Shown: positions 61,549 to 64,000 of the stretch, piece by piece
Numbering within the stretch: the stretch's first letter is position 1
Layout: every line of letters begins with the position of its first letter
Assembly: GCA_002337005.1 (NCBI GenBank)
Contig: DDFD01000028.1
Location: 19,092 to 83,091 of the forward strand
Direction of reading: 5' to 3'
Length of the DNA stretch: 64,000 nucleotides
Source: Flavobacteriales bacterium UBA1937
Lineage (GTDB): Bacteria > Bacteroidota > Bacteroidia > Flavobacteriales > Weeksellaceae
Position numbers and translations under genes: made by a program
Notes under the pieces: generated by a model
What the model saw: the letters and a program-made list of their open reading frames with translations, nothing else
The model's database searches: none
Told to the model about the DNA's origin: nothing

Positions 61549-62226
61549 TTATTTAGTATTGGTTTGAGTTGTAGTAGTGGCAGGTGTAGTAGCTGCTTGA
61601 TCAGCTTTAAAAGCACTCATAATATACATAGACACTCTCCATCTATCAGCAGGAGTAAGTTGACCTGCGTATGATCCCATTAAGTTTCTACCATTGGTAA
61701 TTACATAATGTATTGTTCCTACAGTAATCTCTCTGTCTTTATAAGCTGGTACACCAGAGTAAGCTCCGCTTTGTACAATTGGACCTTGTCCATCACCATT
61801 TAAACCGTGACAAGCAGAACAAGTGTGCTCATACATTTTTTTACCTCTCTCTATATCTTTTGCCATGTTTTTTTGGTCAAGTGGAGAAGTTGTTACTGCT
61901 TTAGAAGCATCATACAATGCTGTATATTCTTCTGTAGTTTTCGGCATTTTTTCTTCTGGCAAAAGACCTTCTTTATTTTGAGGAACAGTTCCTTCTACTG
62001 GAGAAAGAGCGGTAGCTCCTCCGTTATCTTTAAATAAAGGAATTTCGTTTTCGTGGTCTGTATAGTATCCATCATCTTTAGATTGCACTTTTAATAGTGG
62101 ATCATAAGCTACAGGAAAATACATATCAGGAAAATACACCAAAGGTGGGTTGTCTTTTGGTCCACAAGAGTTCAGCGCTATAACTGAAACTCCCAAGATG
62201 GCTGTTATTTTTAAAATATTCTTCAT
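61549..62226 (-). CDS. actE: alternative complex III cytochrome c subunit ActE
   Basis: About 225 residues. Lipobox LNSC near residue 20 (ALNSCGPKDNPP), so a lipoprotein. One c-type haem site CSACH (in HTCSACHGLNGDGQGP, near residue 135) with a downstream Met ligand candidate (NLMGSYAG). The tail is Thr-rich. I use the ATG at 62226, after the actD stop; ATG at 62235, overlapping actD, is also possible. Part of the act operon. Confidence 0.9.
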   Translation of the reverse strand: MKNILKITAILGVSVIALNSCGPKDNPPLVYFPDMYFPVAYDPLLKVQSKDDGYYTDHENEIPLFKDNGGATALSPVEGTVPQNKEGLLPEEKMPKTTEEYTALYDASKAVTTSPLDQKNMAKDIERGKKMYEHTCSACHGLNGDGQGPIVQSGAYSGVPAYKDREITVGTIHYVITNGRNLMGSYAGQLTPADRWRVSMYIMSAFKADQAATTPATTTTQTNTK

Positions 62227-62227
62227 T

Positions 62228-62749
62228 TTAAGCATCTTTTACAGTTATTTCTTCAACTCCTGTATCTATCAACATTTGTTTGATAGTATCTATATCTTCT
62301 GAAACAAATTCAATTAAGAATTTATCATCAGTAGTTCTAGGGTCTGGGTTTTGTGCAGGAGCGCCAGGATACATTTTATTTCTTATAACAAAGGTAAGAG
62401 ACATCATGTGTGCAGCACAGAATACCATTAATTCAAACATCGGAACTACAAATGCTGGCATATTTTTAGCCCACCAAAAAGCAGGTTTACCACCAATATT
62501 TTGTGGCCAGTCATGGTTCATCATATACCAAGTTGCAAGTGCACCAATAGTTACACCATAACATGCATATATAAATGCAGCATCTGATATTCTTGTTTTC
62601 TTAAGTCCAAGTGCTTTATCAAGACCATGAACAGGAAACGGAGTGTAAACTTCGGCAATTTCAATGCCTTTATCTCTAAATGCTTTTACGCCGTGCATCA
62701 AATCGTCGTCATCGCCGTAAAGTCCGTATATTCTTTTAGTGGTGCTCAT
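62228..62749 (-). CDS. actD: alternative complex III subunit ActD (DUF3341)
   Basis: About 173 residues, starting MSTTKRIYGLYGDDDDLMHG. Two membrane helices (IYACYGVTIGALATWYM, about 59-75, and the region AFVVPMFELMVFCAAHMMSL near 95) flank a loop; a KGIEIAEVYTPFPVHGLD segment lies near residue 28. This is the DUF3341 subunit of alternative complex III. The start at 62749 overlaps the actC end by 14 bp; the ATG at 62776 is less likely. Confidence 0.9.
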   Translation of the reverse strand: MSTTKRIYGLYGDDDDLMHGVKAFRDKGIEIAEVYTPFPVHGLDKALGLKKTRISDAAFIYACYGVTIGALATWYMMNHDWPQNIGGKPAFWWAKNMPAFVVPMFELMVFCAAHMMSLTFVIRNKMYPGAPAQNPDPRTTDDKFLIEFVSEDIDTIKQMLIDTGVEEITVKDA

Positions 62750-64000
62750 CTCCTTCTTTTGCTTTATAAGTTTCACCTGAAATTTTCAAAATAGATTTCA
62801 ATTCAGCCTGTGCAATTACAGGGAATGTTCTTGCGTATAATAGGAAGAGTACCCCGAAGAATCCTATAGTTCCTAAATATACACCTACATCAATAATGGT
62901 TGGCTTAAACATTGTCCAAGCTCCTGGTAAGTAGTCTCTAGAAAGGTTAATAACGATGATGTCAAAACGTTCAAACCACATACCGATATTGATGATTAAT
63001 GCTACAATATATGTCCAAATAATATTTGTTCTTAATTTTTTGATCCAGAAAGAAGCAGGTACAACTAAGTTACAGATAATTAGCGCCCAGAATGCCCACC
63101 AGTAAGGACCAGTAGCAGCACCAGGTGATAAGTATGTGAAATCTTCGTATCTAGAACCAGAATACCAACCTATGAAATATTCTACAGCATAAGCTACTGT
63201 TACCATACCTCCAGTTACAATGATTACGATGTTCATAATCTCGATGTGATATATGGTAATGTATTCTTCTAAGTGAGCTACTTTTCTTGCCACTAATAAA
63301 AGAGTCTGTACCATAGCAAATCCTGAGAAAATAGCACCTGCTACAAAGTAAGGAGGATAGATTGTAGAGTGCCAACCTTTAATTACAGAAGTAGCAAAGT
63401 CAAAAGATACGGTAGTGTGTACTGAGAATACTAGTGGAGTTGCTAAACCTGCAAGAACCAAAGATAATTCTTCGAATCTTTGCCAATGTTTTGCTTTACC
63501 ACCCCAACCAAATGCTAGGAATGTATAAATCTTTTTAGTCCAAGGAGTTTTTGCTCTATCTCTAATCATGGCAAAGTCTGGGATTAATCCCATAAACCAG
63601 AATACGGTAGATACTGAGAAATAAGTAGAGATTGCAAATACGTCCCAAAGAAGCGGAGAGTTAAAGTTAGTCCAAAGAGAACCAAATTGGTTTGGTAAAG
63701 GGAAAACCCAATATCCTACCCAAACTCTACCCATGTGAATTACTGGGAAGATAGCAGCCTGTACAACAGCAAAAATCGTCATCGCTTCTGCTGAACGGTT
63801 TACAGACATTCTCCATCTTTGTCTAAATAATAATAATACTGCAGAAATTAAGGTTCCTGCGTGACCAATACCTACCCACCATACGAAGTTGGTAATATCC
63901 CAACCCCAGTTGATAGTTCTGTTAAGACCCCATGCTCCAATACCTGTACCGATGGTGTATGCAATACATCCAAATCCGTAGATAAATAGAACTAGAGCTG
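62736..64000 (-). CDS. actC: alternative complex III subunit ActC (NrfD-like), 5' end outside window
   Basis: Partial gene. The reading frame is open without stop from 62736 to the window edge, so the true start lies beyond 64000; the ATG at 63809 is internal. Upstream codons give WWVGIGHAGTLISAVLLLFRQRWR, a conserved NrfD-family helix. The visible 421 codons contain eight or more membrane helices, including GYWVFPLPNQFGS, FSVSTVFWFMGLIPDFA, HTTVSFDFA and GMWFERFDIIVINLSRDYLP. ActC is one of the two NrfD-like quinol-binding subunits. The gene overlaps actD by 14 bp. Confidence 0.93.
   Translation of the reverse strand, partial: ALVLFIYGFGCIAYTIGTGIGAWGLNRTINWGWDITNFVWWVGIGHAGTLISAVLLLFRQRWRMSVNRSAEAMTIFAVVQAAIFPVIHMGRVWVGYWVFPLPNQFGSLWTNFNSPLLWDVFAISTYFSVSTVFWFMGLIPDFAMIRDRAKTPWTKKIYTFLAFGWGGKAKHWQRFEELSLVLAGLATPLVFSVHTTVSFDFATSVIKGWHSTIYPPYFVAGAIFSGFAMVQTLLLVARKVAHLEEYITIYHIEIMNIVIIVTGGMVTVAYAVEYFIGWYSGSRYEDFTYLSPGAATGPYWWAFWALIICNLVVPASFWIKKLRTNIIWTYIVALIINIGMWFERFDIIVINLSRDYLPGAWTMFKPTIIDVGVYLGTIGFFGVLFLLYARTFPVIAQAELKSILKISGETYKAKEGDEHH

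Noticed and set aside
63809..63809. ATG at 63809 as the actC start
   Set aside because: The frame stays open to the window edge and the upstream codons encode a conserved NrfD-family helix, so the gene starts beyond the window.
1..64000. CRISPR arrays, tRNA, rRNA and insertion sequences
   Set aside because: Looked for and not found; the tandem repeats seen are 7-11 bp without CRISPR-like spacers.

Overview
The window is AT-rich, gene-dense DNA from a Bacteroidetes genome, most likely class Flavobacteriia and probably the Chryseobacterium/Cloacibacterium (Weeksellaceae) group. Support comes from the -7 promoter boxes of the TAnnTTTG type at the right place for many genes, short leaders without clear Shine-Dalgarno sites, an alternative complex III (act) operon, a 630-residue FtsZ, and Bacteroidetes families such as DUF4407, DUF4403 and GH3. 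The species assignment is inference. No rRNA, tRNA, CRISPR array or insertion sequence was seen.

Layout. 0-1.8 kb: hemD-hemE (haem). 1.8-5.4 kb: nitroreductase, GH3 family protein, bacilliredoxin, YqeY-like protein. 5.5-23.8 kb, all on the minus strand: a complete dcw cell-wall/division cluster in the order mraZ-rsmH-ftsL-ftsI-murE-mraY-murD-ftsW-[tcmP-gp37/68]-murG-[lipocalin-like]-murC-ftsQ-ftsA-ftsZ-yqeY. Upstream of mraZ are two 10-bp-phased TGGGA boxes that fit MraZ autoregulation. The three bracketed genes are guests in the cluster, tightly spliced in and co-directional. 24.0-26.0 kb: alpha/beta hydrolase, engB, GNAT acetyltransferase.

26.0-37.5 kb is the accessory region and the most interesting part. 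A TPR histidine kinase and response regulator lie next to a seven-gene minus-strand operon: HsdR-N/PD-(D/E)xK protein, 12-Cys exported protein, unknown protein, two DUF4407 membrane proteins, a membrane-anchored transglutaminase-like protein and a four-TM protein. Also here are a plus-strand single-TM protein gene and an unlisted 58-codon exported peptide gene. An 18-bp near-palindrome (type TTAyGGAnwTCCGTAAGG) occurs four times, each time exactly 19 bp upstream of a TAnnTTT(G/C) -7 box. It precedes the seven-gene operon, the plus-strand TM protein and two gene-free stretches that end in terminator hairpins. The last two predict small RNAs that share sequence blocks. I read this as one two-component regulon that includes an sRNA pair; the regulator assignment is inference.

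37.5-59.8 kb is mixed housekeeping and envelope genes: thiL, thioesterase, BaiN-type flavoprotein, DUF4403, DUF2306, a YARHG lipoprotein, three tandem TonB-C-like proteins, mutS, DUF2625, bestrophin, a SpoU methyltransferase, a YpfJ metallopeptidase, an LTA-synthase-like sulfatase, ribH, a TPR protein, DUF389, apt and lipoproteins. The gaps carry several palindromic repeat elements. 60.2-64.0 kb: actF, actE, actD and the 3' part of actC, encoding alternative complex III; actC runs off the right edge.
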